From Immundisolibacterales bacterium (lineage in GTDB: Bacteria > Pseudomonadota > Gammaproteobacteria > HK1): a DNA stretch of 64,000 nucleotides. Shown one piece after another: positions 35,998 through 44,884 of this stretch. The stretch lies in NCBI GenBank assembly GCA_026712715.1, contig JAPOPW010000060.1:1-64000 (forward strand). The letters run 5' to 3'. A program made the position numbers and the translations under genes. The notes under the pieces were generated by a model. The model had not been told where the DNA came from, made no database searches, and was given only the letters and a program-made list of their open reading frames with translations. Positions within the stretch are counted from its first letter, which is position 1. Each line of letters opens with the position of its first letter.

Positions 35998-37416
35998 ATG
36001 AAACCAGTCTGGCAACTGAGCGCCGTCGAGACGGCGGAAGCGACGCGCGCCGGTCGGCTGTCGTGCGTCGAGGTCGTGGAAGCGCACTCGCAGCGGTACG
36101 CCGCCGTCAATCCCGACCTCAATGCGGTGACGGTAGACCTTCGCGAACGCGCGCTCGAGACCGCCCGGGCGCGCGACGCAGCGTTGCGGTCGGGCACGCC
36201 GGCCGGGCCGCTGCACGGGGTGCCGGTGACCATCAAGGAGAACGTGGATCAGACCGGCGAGTCGACTCCCAACGGGGTGGCGGGACTCGCCGGGGTCATC
36301 GCTCCCGACGACTCTCCGGTGGTCCGCAACCTCACGCGGGCCGGGGCGATCGTCATCGGCCGAACGAATACCCCCGAGTACTCGTTCCGGGCGTTCACGG
36401 ACAATCCCCTCCGGGGGCTCACCCGCAATCCCTGGGATCCGGCGGGAGTGACGTGCGGGGGGTCCTCGGGCGGGGCCGCGGCGAGCGTGGCGGCCGGTGT
36501 CGGAGCGATCGCGCACGGCAACGACATCGGGGGGTCGCTCCGCATTCCCGCGTACTGCTGCGGGTGCCCCACCGTCCGGCCGACCCTCGGCCGGGTCCCC
36601 GCCTACAATCCGTCCCAGGCCGAGGAGCGAGCGCTGCTCATGCAGATGATGTCGGTCCAGGGGCCGATCGCGCGCGAGGTGCGCGACGTTCGTCTCGGTC
36701 TCGGCGCGATGGCCGCGGCCGACCCGCGCGACCCGCTGTGGGTTCCGGCCCCTCTGGAGGGCCCGCCGCTGCCGCGCCCGATCCGGGTGGCGGTAGCCGA
36801 GTGCGAGGCGCATCCGGCGGTCCGGGCGGCGATCGACGAGGCCGCCGGCCGGCTTGCGGATGCCGGCTACGCGGTCGAGGCGGCCGAGCCGCCGGAGGTG
36901 GAGCGCATGAAGGAGGTCTGGTTCCGGATCATCTTCGCGGACTTCCGGGTGACCATGGAGGAATCGGTGCGGCGTCTCGGGAGCGAGGAGGTCAACCGTA
37001 TCGTGGACGCCTACTTCGCGATGGCGGGGAGCGTGCCCGGAATCGACACCTACGTGCGCGATCTCGCGGAGCGCAACCGGCTCCTTCGTGCCTGGAACCT
37101 CTTCCTCGAGGAGTACCCGCTGGTGCTGTCCCCGGTATCGACCGAGCCGCCGTTTCCGCTCAACGACGACCTCGCGGGGCCGGAGAGGGTGCGGGAGATC
37201 TTCGATTCGCTGCGCTATACGTCGGCGATGAACCTCGTCGGCCTGCCGGGCGTCGCGATGCCGACCGGGCTGCACGACGGAGCGCCCGTCGGGGTGCAGA
37301 TCGTGGGGCGGCGCTACCGCGAGGACGTCTGCCTGGACGCGGCGGAGGTGATCGAGCGCTCCGTCGGGGTGCTCTCGGAGCAGCTCTGGGCGCGCGAGGC
37401 GGGTACCGCGCCATGA
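35998..37416 (+). CDS. Amidase-signature-family amidase
   Basis: A 472-residue amidase. The catalytic triad Lys80 in VTIKENVD, cis-Ser156 in CGGSSGGAAAS and nucleophile Ser180 in NDIGGSLRIPA is complete, and NLVGLPGVAMPTG near the C-terminus is as in amidases that hydrolyse aliphatic or aryl amides (not GatA, because no tRNA amidotransferase partner is present). The start ATG 35998 follows AAAGAGGAAGAGG. The neighbourhood suggests release of a carboxylic acid and ammonia for the CoA ligases alongside. Confidence 0.9.
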   Translation: MKPVWQLSAVETAEATRAGRLSCVEVVEAHSQRYAAVNPDLNAVTVDLRERALETARARDAALRSGTPAGPLHGVPVTIKENVDQTGESTPNGVAGLAGVIAPDDSPVVRNLTRAGAIVIGRTNTPEYSFRAFTDNPLRGLTRNPWDPAGVTCGGSSGGAAASVAAGVGAIAHGNDIGGSLRIPAYCCGCPTVRPTLGRVPAYNPSQAEERALLMQMMSVQGPIAREVRDVRLGLGAMAAADPRDPLWVPAPLEGPPLPRPIRVAVAECEAHPAVRAAIDEAAGRLADAGYAVEAAEPPEVERMKEVWFRIIFADFRVTMEESVRRLGSEEVNRIVDAYFAMAGSVPGIDTYVRDLAERNRLLRAWNLFLEEYPLVLSPVSTEPPFPLNDDLAGPERVREIFDSLRYTSAMNLVGLPGVAMPTGLHDGAPVGVQIVGRRYREDVCLDAAEVIERSVGVLSEQLWAREAGTAP

Positions 37417-37495
37417 TTGGCTCCGCACGGCGATTCGATGCCGGCGGCGTTTCGCATCCCGGGATTCATCCGGACGGCGCGGACCGGAGAGCCTG

Positions 37496-38440
37496 ATGGG
37501 GCACCGGCTCGGCATCACGATGGGGGATCCGAGCGGCGTCGGGCCGGAGGTGACGGTGAAGGCGCTCGCCGGGACCGGCGCCGAAGAGCGGAACCGTATC
37601 GTGGTGCTCGGCTGCCGTTCGACCCTGGAGCGGGCGGCGCGCATCGCGGGGGTGCCGTCACCCGAGGTCGCGGTGATCGACGTGGCGACACCCGATTCGG
37701 ACACGATCCGCGACGGGTGCGAGAGTACCGGCGGGGGACATGCCGCCTACGGCTACGTGCGGCGGGCGGTGGAGCTCGCGCTCGCCGGCGAGATCGAGGT
37801 CATCGTGACCGCACCGCTCAACAAGGCCGCCCTGCACCTCGCCGGGCATCGCTTCGACGGACACACGGAGATCCTCCAGCACCTGACGGACGCGCCGTCG
37901 AGCATCATGCTCCTCGCATCGGAACGCCTCTCCACCATCCACGTGTCCACCCACGTGTCCCTCGCGGGCGCCGTGCAACGTTGCCGGGCGCCGCGCGTGC
38001 TCGAGATCATCGAGGCTGCGGACCGCCACTTCCGGCGCCTCGGCACCGAGCGGCCGCGGGTGGCGGTCGCCGGCCTCAATCCGCACAGCGGCGAGGGGGG
38101 GCTCTTCGGGCGCGAGGACGAGGAGCAGATCCGCCCCGCGGTCGAGGCGGCGTGCGCGCGCGGGATCGACGCGAGCGGCCCCTGGCCGGGCGATTCCGTG
38201 TTCCTCCGCGCAACCCGCGGCGAGTTCGACGTGGTGGTGGCCCAGTACCACGATCAGGGCCACATCCCGACCAAGCTCGTCGCATTCGAGTCGGCGGTGA
38301 ACGTGACTCTGGGGCTCCCGATCCAGCGCACCTCGGTGGACCACGGAACCGCTTTCGACATCGCGTGGCAGGGCTGTGCGGATCCCCGCAACATGCTCGC
38401 CGCGATCGCCTACGCGAACCGGCTCGCGGACACGGAGTAG
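37496..38440 (+). CDS. PdxA-family dehydrogenase (PdxA2-like)
   Basis: A 314-residue protein with all PdxA landmarks: GITMGDPSGVGPEV, TAPLNKAALHLAGHRFDGHTEIL, VAGLNPHSGEGGLFGREDEEQI and YHDQGHIPTKLVAFESAVNVTLGLP, including the metal-binding His residues. It is followed directly by a four-carbon acid sugar kinase, which is the arrangement of D-threonate/D-erythronate pathways where PdxA2 oxidises and decarboxylates the 4-phosphorylated acid. Thus a catabolic dehydrogenase is more likely than the vitamin B6 enzyme, though the latter cannot be excluded. Confidence 0.87.
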   Translation: MGHRLGITMGDPSGVGPEVTVKALAGTGAEERNRIVVLGCRSTLERAARIAGVPSPEVAVIDVATPDSDTIRDGCESTGGGHAAYGYVRRAVELALAGEIEVIVTAPLNKAALHLAGHRFDGHTEILQHLTDAPSSIMLLASERLSTIHVSTHVSLAGAVQRCRAPRVLEIIEAADRHFRRLGTERPRVAVAGLNPHSGEGGLFGREDEEQIRPAVEAACARGIDASGPWPGDSVFLRATRGEFDVVVAQYHDQGHIPTKLVAFESAVNVTLGLPIQRTSVDHGTAFDIAWQGCADPRNMLAAIAYANRLADTE

Positions 38441-39713
38441 AGGCCTGGCCCGCACGCACGAATCCGCAGCGGGGCTCACCGTCGCTCTGGTGGCCGACGA
38501 TCTCACCGGAGCCCTCGACGCCGCCGCTCCCTTTGCCCGTGGCGGGCTCATCGTCCGGGTGCATCGGCGTGTCGGCGGGCTTCCCGTCGCGCCCCCCGGC
38601 GCCTCCGGGCCGTTTCAGCCGTCGCGAAGCGGTCCGCCGAGGGCCGAGGATCCCCGCTCTCCCGGCACCGTGCTCGCGGTCAGCACCTCGAGCCGGCACC
38701 TGGCGCCGGATGCGGCGCGGTCAGCGGTGGAGGCGGCCGGGCGGCGACTTCGGACGTGGTCGCCCCGGCTCGTGTTCAAGAAGATCGACTCCACCCTGCG
38801 CGGGCCGGTGGCCGACGAGGTGGTGGCGGCGATGCAAGTGTTCGAGCGTCGGTCGGCCCTCGTATGCCCCGCCTTTCCGGCCGCGGGACGGGTCGTCCGG
38901 GACGGCGAGGTTCATGTCCACGGGGTGGCCCTGCGCGAGTCCGAGTACGCTCGCGATCTGCGCACTCCTTCGCCCGTCGAACCCTTGAGCGCGCTGTTCG
39001 GCCGGTTCGGAGCGGTCCGCGGGTTGCAATCCGACGAGACCCTGGCCGGGGATGGCATCTCCGGAATCACGATTGCGGATGCCGAGACCGATGCGCACCT
39101 CTCCCGTCTCGCGGTACTGGTTTCGGAGCACGCGAGGGAGGTTCTCGCCGTCGGCTCCGACGGTCTCGCGACCAGTCTCGCGGGCCGGCTCGGGCGGCCC
39201 GGAGCGGGCGTCCGGCTCGCAGGCGGGGAAGGGCGGGTCGTCCTGTACGCAATCGGTTCGCGCGCCGGGGCCGCGCAGGAGCAGACCCAGCGGCTGATCG
39301 AGGCGCGGCCCGGCGTCCCGGTGGTGGACGCGCCGGCCGGCGTTCTCGACCCGGGCGCGGTGGTGCGGGCCGCCGGGACCGCGCGCGCCGTCGTCGCGCG
39401 GGTGCCCGCGGTGCCCCGCGGCGAGCCCGCCGCTGTCGTCGAGGCGTTCGCGGCCGGCATTCGGACTTCTATCGACCGCCTCGGCGGCCCCGGTCGCCTC
39501 GGCGCTCTCGTCGCGACCGGCGGCGATACCGTCGAGGGGATTCTCGACGCGCTCGGAGTCGCGGCGCTCGACGTGCTCGGCGAGTTCCGGCCGGGCATTC
39601 CGGTAAGCCGGGCCGGCAGCGCAGGTGACGGGCTCACCCTCGTCAGCAAGGCGGGCGGGTTCGGCACCCCCGATCTCTTCGCCGAGATCGCGGCCGAGAC
39701 GGCCGAACCCTGA
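38376..39713 (+). CDS. Four-carbon acid sugar kinase (DUF1537 / OtnK-DtnK-like)
   Basis: A protein of up to 445 residues. The N-terminal domain has the signature VALVADDLTGALDAAAPFARGG and FKKIDSTLRGPVADEV; the C-terminal domain has VVLYAIGSRAGAAQEQTQRL, a GALVATGGDTVEGILDALG segment and VSKAGGFGTPDLF. It phosphorylates 4-carbon sugar acids such as threonate or erythronate at C4, giving the substrate of the neighbouring PdxA-like enzyme. The start is uncertain: GTG 38376 overlaps PdxA by 65 bp, whereas the conserved part starts about 38475 with no ATG between. A low-complexity insert lies at about residues 67-96. Confidence 0.85.
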   Translation: MRIPATCSPRSPTRTGSRTRSRGLARTHESAAGLTVALVADDLTGALDAAAPFARGGLIVRVHRRVGGLPVAPPGASGPFQPSRSGPPRAEDPRSPGTVLAVSTSSRHLAPDAARSAVEAAGRRLRTWSPRLVFKKIDSTLRGPVADEVVAAMQVFERRSALVCPAFPAAGRVVRDGEVHVHGVALRESEYARDLRTPSPVEPLSALFGRFGAVRGLQSDETLAGDGISGITIADAETDAHLSRLAVLVSEHAREVLAVGSDGLATSLAGRLGRPGAGVRLAGGEGRVVLYAIGSRAGAAQEQTQRLIEARPGVPVVDAPAGVLDPGAVVRAAGTARAVVARVPAVPRGEPAAVVEAFAAGIRTSIDRLGGPGRLGALVATGGDTVEGILDALGVAALDVLGEFRPGIPVSRAGSAGDGLTLVSKAGGFGTPDLFAEIAAETAEP

Positions 39714-40118
39714 ACCGATCCCGTTTCCGCCCCGCCCGGGGGAATCGGGCTCATATGGTTGTCCATGCAGAAACCTGCGTGTCAATCGACTTTGCATTTC
39801 GCAAGGTACGCCAGAATTGGTTCATGAATTCTCAAGCAGGGCGCGCTTTGTTTGCCGAAGCGAAACGTGAGAGACTCCTGACATGGCGGCTTGGGGGAAC
39901 ACCTTTGCGGCAGCCGGTGTCATCGTCACGGTGCGAAGCGGGCTATCCGCCCGGCTCGAGGTGGGAATCGCCGGCATCCCCGATCGGGTGGGGCACGTCG
40001 ATTGCGAAATGGCGTTCGTTGGCGGGCTGCGTTACCTTGCACGACCGGTGCGGTCCGGGCAGGCCGATTCCGGACCGGAGCGATAGACCGCTCTCCAGGG
40101 GCGAAATCGGAATTCGAG
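39714..40118. other. Intergenic region upstream of the polyamine-type ABC operon
   Basis: 405 bp, partly lower in GC (39755-39860). A TTGC/GCAA inverted repeat (CTTTGCATTTCGCAAGG, about 39790-39806) may be a regulator site, and AT-rich runs fit a promoter for the downstream genes. Open frames in this stretch look like artefacts. Confidence 0.4.
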
Positions 40119-40235
40119 ATGCGCAGGACCGTCATCGAAGTATTGCGCGATCCCCGGAACCGGGTAGGATTCGCATTCGTCGGGGCGATGTTGATACTGT
40201 TGATCGTGGTTGTCGCAGTGGAGTATCTCGGTTGA
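40119..40235 (+). CDS. 38-residue single-helix membrane protein
   Basis: ATG 40119 opens a 38-codon frame with a basic/acidic N-terminus (MRRTVIEVLRDPRNRVG) and one strongly hydrophobic helix (FAFVGAMLILLIVVVAVEYL), ending TGA at 40235, 57 bp before the ABC ATPase gene. It has the layout of small regulatory membrane peptides that accompany transporters. The ribosome-binding sequence (GGGGCGA, distant) is weak. Possibly a real small gene of the operon. Confidence 0.45.
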   Translation: MRRTVIEVLRDPRNRVGFAFVGAMLILLIVVVAVEYLG

Positions 40236-40292
40236 TGCACAAAGAGATGGGCGGGGCCGTCGCGCACACCGCCGCCGGGGGAGGTTGACGGC

Positions 40293-41414
40293 ATGACCGC
40301 AGCGGGCGGCAGCGAAGCTTTCGTGCGGTTCGCGGACGTTCAGAAGAGCTACGACGGCGAGACGCTCGTCGTCAAGAGCCTCAACCTCGACATCGAGCGC
40401 GGCGAGTTCCTCACCATGCTCGGACCCTCCGGGTCGGGGAAGACCACTTGCCTCATGATGCTCGCCGGCTTCGAGACCGCCACCTTCGGCGAGATCTTCC
40501 TCGACGGGCGCCCGATCAACAATGTCGCGCCCCATCGCCGGGACATCGGGATGGTGTTCCAGAACTACGCGCTCTTCCCCCACATGACGGTCCACGAGAA
40601 CCTCGCGTTTCCCCTCGAGGTTCGAAAGCTGGGGAAGGCGGAGGTCGAGGAGCGGGTCGCGCGCGCCCTCGACATGGTGGAGCTCGCGGGCTTCGGAGGC
40701 CGGCGTCCGGCTCAGCTATCCGGCGGGCAGCAGCAGCGGGTGGCCGTCGCCCGCGCGCTCGTCTTCGAGCCCAAGCTCGTGCTCATGGACGAGCCCCTCG
40801 GCGCCCTCGACAAGCAGCTTCGCGAGCAGATGCAGTTCGAGATCCGGCACATCCACGAGCGCCTGGGGGTGACGGTGGTCTACGTCACCCACGACCAGAG
40901 CGAGGCGCTCACGATGTCGAACCGGATCGCGGTCTTCAACGACGGGGTGATCCAGCAGCTCTCGACCCCGGAGGGGCTCTACGAGCGGCCGGAGAACGCG
41001 TTCGTCGCCCAGTTCATCGGCGAGAACAACCGCCTGGTCGGCGCGGTGTCCGAGCGCCACGGCGACACGTGCGCGGTCACCACCGTCGAGGGCGAGGTCG
41101 TGAAGGCGCTCGCGGTGAGCTGCGGCACGACGGGCGAGCCGACCACCCTCTCGCTGCGACCGGAGCGGGTGACCGTGGCTCCGGAGCCGGGTTCGTGCCC
41201 GAACGTCTTCGACGCGGTGGTCGAGGAGCTCATCTATCTCGGCGATCACGTGCGGTCTCGTCTTCGCCTGCTCGGCAACGACGAGTTCATCGTCAAGGTT
41301 CCGAACTCCGGCCTGATTCGACCGATGAGGGTCGGCGAGACCGTCCAGGTGGGCTGGAGCGCGGAGGACTGCCGGGCCCTCGATTCCCCGAGCACTGCCC
41401 CGGTTTTCGACTGA
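40293..41414 (+). CDS. potA: Polyamine-type ABC transporter ATP-binding protein (PotA-like)
   Basis: A 373-residue ATPase with Walker A GPSGSGKT (44-51), QNYALFPHMTV in the Q-loop region, signature LSGGQQQR (142-149), Walker B LVLMDEPLGALD (162-173) and switch His in VTHDQSEALTMS. A TOBE-like C-terminal domain (about 245-373; RPERVTVAP, EELIYLGDHVRSRL) is as in PotA/PotG. GGGGGAGG precedes the ATG. It energises the permeases encoded downstream, importing putrescine/spermidine or a similar compound. First of four clustered transporter genes. Confidence 0.93.
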   Translation: MTAAGGSEAFVRFADVQKSYDGETLVVKSLNLDIERGEFLTMLGPSGSGKTTCLMMLAGFETATFGEIFLDGRPINNVAPHRRDIGMVFQNYALFPHMTVHENLAFPLEVRKLGKAEVEERVARALDMVELAGFGGRRPAQLSGGQQQRVAVARALVFEPKLVLMDEPLGALDKQLREQMQFEIRHIHERLGVTVVYVTHDQSEALTMSNRIAVFNDGVIQQLSTPEGLYERPENAFVAQFIGENNRLVGAVSERHGDTCAVTTVEGEVVKALAVSCGTTGEPTTLSLRPERVTVAPEPGSCPNVFDAVVEELIYLGDHVRSRLRLLGNDEFIVKVPNSGLIRPMRVGETVQVGWSAEDCRALDSPSTAPVFD

Positions 41415-41444
41415 TTCACTCCACTCCAACCTGAGGAGATTCCC

Positions 41445-42533
41445 ATGCAAGGAAAAACGTTAGCCATCGGACTCGCCGCGGCGCTCGCCGCCGGGGCCGC
41501 GCACGCCCAGACGGAGCTCGTGGTGGTGTCCTGGGGCGGCGCCTATTCCGCGAGCCAGCAAAAGGCCTACCACGACCCGTACATGGCAGCGAACGCCGAC
41601 ATCAAGATCCTGAACGACGACTCGGCCTCCGAGGGGCTCTCGAAGCTCCGTGCCATGGCCGAGGCCGACAACGTGACCTGGGATCTCGTCGACATGATCG
41701 CGTCGGACGCGATCACCGCCTGCGACGAGGGTCTCGTCCTCGAGATCGACTTCGACAACGCTCTCGCGGCGGCGCCGGACGGGACGTCCGCCACCGAGGA
41801 CTTCGGCGACATGATCGTGAGCGAGTGCTTCATTCCCCAGATCGTGTACTCGACGACCTTCGGTTACCGGACGGACTTGGTGAAGACGCCGCCGACCACG
41901 ATCGCGGACGTGTTCGACCTCGAGAAGATCCCGGGCAAGCGTTCGCTAGAGAAGAAGCCTCTCGCCAACATCGAATGGGCCCTGCTCGCGGACGGGGTGG
42001 CGCTCGACGACGTCTACGACGTGCTCTCGACTCCGGAGGGCGTCGACCGGGCGTACGCGAAGCTCGACACCATCAAGAGCGACGTCGTCTGGTGGGCGAA
42101 GGGCGCGGTGCCGGTCCAGCTTCTCGCCGACGGCGAGGTCGTGATCGCTTCGGCCTACAACGGGCGCCTGTTCTCCGGCATCGAGGAGGAGAAGCAGCCG
42201 ATTGCGATGATGTGGGACTGGCAGTGGTTCGACCTCGACGGCTGGGTGGTTCCGAAGGGCGGAAAGAACGTCGACGCGGTCATGAAGTTCCTGCGCTTCG
42301 CGACGGACACGCAGCGGCTCGCGGACCAGGCGAAGTTCATCTCCTACGGCCCGGCCCGGATGTCCTCCGCTCCGCTTGTCGGAAAGCATGCGACCCTCGG
42401 CATCGAGATGGGACCGCACATGCCGACCGCGCCGGCGAACGCCACGACGATGCTTCCGAACAACATCGAGTGGTGGGCGGACCATGGCGACGAGATGAAC
42501 GAGCGGTTCAACGCCTGGCTCGCCAGGGGTTGA
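41445..42533 (+). CDS. ABC transporter substrate-binding protein (PotD/PotF-like)
   Basis: A 362-residue extracytoplasmic binding protein. A signal peptide (1-21, LAIGLAAALAAGAAHA) precedes the mature TELVVVSWGGAYSASQQKAYHDPYM. The sequence LVDMIASDAITACDEGLVLEID, IPGKRSLEKKP and EWWADHGDEMNERFNAW are as in bacterial family 1 polyamine/opine-like binding proteins. The ligand is unknown, but the ATPase type suggests polyamine or a related amine. A hairpin follows at 42576-42618 before the permease genes. Confidence 0.9.
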   Translation: MQGKTLAIGLAAALAAGAAHAQTELVVVSWGGAYSASQQKAYHDPYMAANADIKILNDDSASEGLSKLRAMAEADNVTWDLVDMIASDAITACDEGLVLEIDFDNALAAAPDGTSATEDFGDMIVSECFIPQIVYSTTFGYRTDLVKTPPTTIADVFDLEKIPGKRSLEKKPLANIEWALLADGVALDDVYDVLSTPEGVDRAYAKLDTIKSDVVWWAKGAVPVQLLADGEVVIASAYNGRLFSGIEEEKQPIAMMWDWQWFDLDGWVVPKGGKNVDAVMKFLRFATDTQRLADQAKFISYGPARMSSAPLVGKHATLGIEMGPHMPTAPANATTMLPNNIEWWADHGDEMNERFNAWLARG

Positions 42534-42575
42534 TCCACGGAATCGCGCGGTAACCCGTATCGCGCGAAGTCTGCC

Positions 42576-42618
42576 GGCGGCGGCGGGCCGCTCCCTTCGG
42601 ACGCTGTCCGCCGCCGCC
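42576..42618 (+). terminator. Intercistronic stem-loop after the binding-protein gene
   Basis: GGCGGCGGCGG pairs with CCGCCGCCGCC (11-bp stem, about 20-nt loop) just before the ribosome-binding site GGAGG of the first permease gene. Same arrangement as the hairpin between aapJ and aapQ, so it likely reduces permease expression relative to the binding protein. Confidence 0.65.
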
Positions 42619-42634
42619 TGAAATCGGAGGTATC

Positions 42635-43906
42635 GTGTCGGCCGTTTCCCCGGATACCCCCGCGATGCTCACCACCGCCGACGGCGCTCCGCTCAAGGTG
42701 AGCTTCGACCGCGCCCTGAGGCGAAGCCGCCTCAAGGCCCTCGCTCTCGTCCTTCCCCTCTTCGCGTTCCTCCTCATCACCTTCCTCGTCCCCATCGGGG
42801 ACATGCTCCTGCGCAGCGTCGAGAACCAGCTCGTGGGAAACGTCCTGCACCGCACGGTGAAGGCGCTTGACCATTGGGACCAGGGCTCGGGAGAGCTGCC
42901 GGACGAAGAGGCGTTCGCGGCGCTCGTCGCGGATTTCCAGGAGGGTCGGGAGAATCGCACCATCGGCCGGGTCGGGGTGCGGCTCAACTACGAGTCGGGG
43001 GGCATGTCGAGCCTGTTCCGCAAGACCGGGCGGCGCGCGAAGCGCATCACGGAAGCGCCCTTCCGGGAAGCGATGATCAAGCTCGACAAACGTTGGGGAA
43101 ACCTCGACGTCTGGCGCCTCATCAAGCGCGAGAGCGATGCGTACACGGCCTCGTACTACCTTTCCGCGGTCGACATGCGCTTCATTGCGGACGGCTCCAT
43201 CGCCCGGCAGGACGAGAACCGGCAGATCTACGTCCGGCTCTTCGGACGGACCCTGTGGCTGAGCCTCGTCATCACCGTGCTCTGCCTGCTGCTCGGCTAC
43301 CCGATCTCCTACCTGATGGCGACCCTGCCCGTGCGCACCAGCAACCTGCTGATGATCATGGTGCTGCTGCCGTTCTGGACCTCGCTGCTGGTTCGCACCA
43401 CCTGCTGGATCGCGCTCCTGCAGCAGCAGGGGGTAATCAACGACCTCCTCGTGTGGGTCGGTATCATCGGCGAGGACAACCGCCTCGCGATGATTCACAA
43501 CCGCACCGGGACCATCATCGCGATGACGCACATCCTGCTCCCGTTCATGGTCCTGCCTCTCTACAGCGTGATGAAGACCATCCCGCCGAGCTACCTGCGC
43601 GCGGCCCGTTCGCTCGGTGCAAACCCGTTCACGGCCTTCGTCCGGGTGTACATGCCGAACACGGTCGCCGGCGTCGGCGCCGGGAGCATCCTCGTGTTCA
43701 TCATCGCCATCGGCTACTACATCACGCCGGCCCTCGTCGGGGGCACCTCGGGGACCCTCATCAGCAACTTCATCGCCCACCACATGCAGGTATCGCTCAA
43801 CTGGGGGCTCGCCGCGGCCCTCGGTGCCCTGCTGCTCGCCGCCGTGCTCGCGCTCTACGTGCTCTACGACAAGATTGTGGGCATCGACAACATGAAGCTC
43901 GGATAG
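42635..43906 (+). CDS. ABC transporter permease (PotB-like, extended N-terminus)
   Basis: A 423-residue permease starting with GTG after GGAGG. TM1 is at about 34-57 (LALVLPLFAFLLITFLVPIGDMLL), followed by a periplasmic loop of about 140 residues before TM2 (LWLSLVITVLCLLLGYPISYLMA), and four more helices. The EAA loop is IPPSYLRAARSLGANPFTAFVRVYMPNT. The long loop is typical of alphaproteobacterial polyamine/opine-type permeases and may dock the binding protein. It partners the next permease in the membrane. Confidence 0.9.
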   Translation: MSAVSPDTPAMLTTADGAPLKVSFDRALRRSRLKALALVLPLFAFLLITFLVPIGDMLLRSVENQLVGNVLHRTVKALDHWDQGSGELPDEEAFAALVADFQEGRENRTIGRVGVRLNYESGGMSSLFRKTGRRAKRITEAPFREAMIKLDKRWGNLDVWRLIKRESDAYTASYYLSAVDMRFIADGSIARQDENRQIYVRLFGRTLWLSLVITVLCLLLGYPISYLMATLPVRTSNLLMIMVLLPFWTSLLVRTTCWIALLQQQGVINDLLVWVGIIGEDNRLAMIHNRTGTIIAMTHILLPFMVLPLYSVMKTIPPSYLRAARSLGANPFTAFVRVYMPNTVAGVGAGSILVFIIAIGYYITPALVGGTSGTLISNFIAHHMQVSLNWGLAAALGALLLAAVLALYVLYDKIVGIDNMKLG

Positions 43907-43920
43907 GACGGCGAAGAAGC

Positions 43921-44772
43921 ATGGCCCTTCCTCCCTACACGTCCACCCTCGAGAGGATCTGGTTCTACACCTTCCGGACCATCTGCGGCCTCGTCTTCTT
44001 CTTCCTCATCGCGCCGCTCGTCGTCATCGTGCCGCTCTCGTTCAACTCGGTGCCGTACTTCACGTTCACGCCGGAGATGCTCGCGTTCGACCCGGCCGGA
44101 TACTCGACACGCTGGTATCAGGACTTCTTCACGAACCTGAACTGGCAGGGGGCGGTCAAGAACAGCGTCATCATCGCGTTCTTCGCGACCATCCTCGCGA
44201 CCGCCCTCGGGACCCTGGCCGCCCTCGGACTCAGCCGGGCGCACATGCCGTTCCGCACCACGGTCATGGGACTGCTCATCTCGCCGATGATCGTGCCCCT
44301 CATCATCTCCGCGGCCGGGATGTACTTCTTCTATTCCAAGGTGGGGCTCCAGGGCAGCTACCTCGGAGTCATCCTCGCCCACACCGCTCTCGGCACGCCG
44401 TTCGTGGTGATCACGGTGACCGCGACCCTCGTCGGGTTCGACCACAGCCTGACCCGGGCCGCGGCGAGCCTCGGGTCCTCGCCGGCGCACACCTTCTTCA
44501 AGGTCATCGTGCCGATCATCCTTCCCGGGGTGATCTCGGGGGCGCTCTTCGCGTTCGTGACCTCCTTCGACGAGGTCGTGGTGATCCTCTTCGTCGCGAG
44601 CTACGAGCAGCGAACGATCCCCTGGCAGATGTTCTCCGGGATCCGCGAGCAGATCAGCCCGACGATCCTCGCCGTCGCGACCATTCTCGTCTGCGTCTCG
44701 GTCATGCTGCTCGTCGCCACCGAGATGCTCCGTCGGCGGGGCGAGCGGTTGCGGGGCCTCAGCCCGGCTTGA
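43921..44772 (+). CDS. ABC transporter permease (PotC-like)
   Basis: A 283-residue permease with helices near 20-45, 75-95 and onward, and the EAA loop DHSLTRAAASLGSSPAHTFFKVIVPIILPG. It has the LSFNSVPYFTFTP periplasmic part seen in PotC-type subunits. ATG 43921 is 14 bp after the partner permease. It completes the transporter; a perfect 18-bp palindrome about 54 bp after the stop may be its terminator. Confidence 0.92.
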   Translation: MALPPYTSTLERIWFYTFRTICGLVFFFLIAPLVVIVPLSFNSVPYFTFTPEMLAFDPAGYSTRWYQDFFTNLNWQGAVKNSVIIAFFATILATALGTLAALGLSRAHMPFRTTVMGLLISPMIVPLIISAAGMYFFYSKVGLQGSYLGVILAHTALGTPFVVITVTATLVGFDHSLTRAAASLGSSPAHTFFKVIVPIILPGVISGALFAFVTSFDEVVVILFVASYEQRTIPWQMFSGIREQISPTILAVATILVCVSVMLLVATEMLRRRGERLRGLSPA

Positions 44773-44825
44773 AGCGGGGGCGGCCCGCCACCATCTTCCG
44801 AGCTCGAGCCGCGGCGGTCGAAAGG

Positions 44826-44843
44826 CCTTCCGGGCCCGGAAGG
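44826..44843 (+). terminator. 18-bp perfect palindrome after the permease operon
   Basis: CCTTCCGGGCCCGGAAGG is a perfect palindrome 54 bp after the last permease gene and 41 bp before the Dyp peroxidase ATG. It could form a hairpin terminator with a 4-nt GGCC loop or serve as a dimeric operator. No T-run follows. Confidence 0.4.
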
Positions 44844-44884
44844 CGTTCCCCGGAGGGTGGGAGACGCCTGGATTCCAGCGGAAG

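Noticed and set aside
39883-40086. 67-residue ORF upstream of the polyamine-type operon
   Set aside because: No recognisable content, and the 38-codon frame at 40119 is the better-supported small gene.
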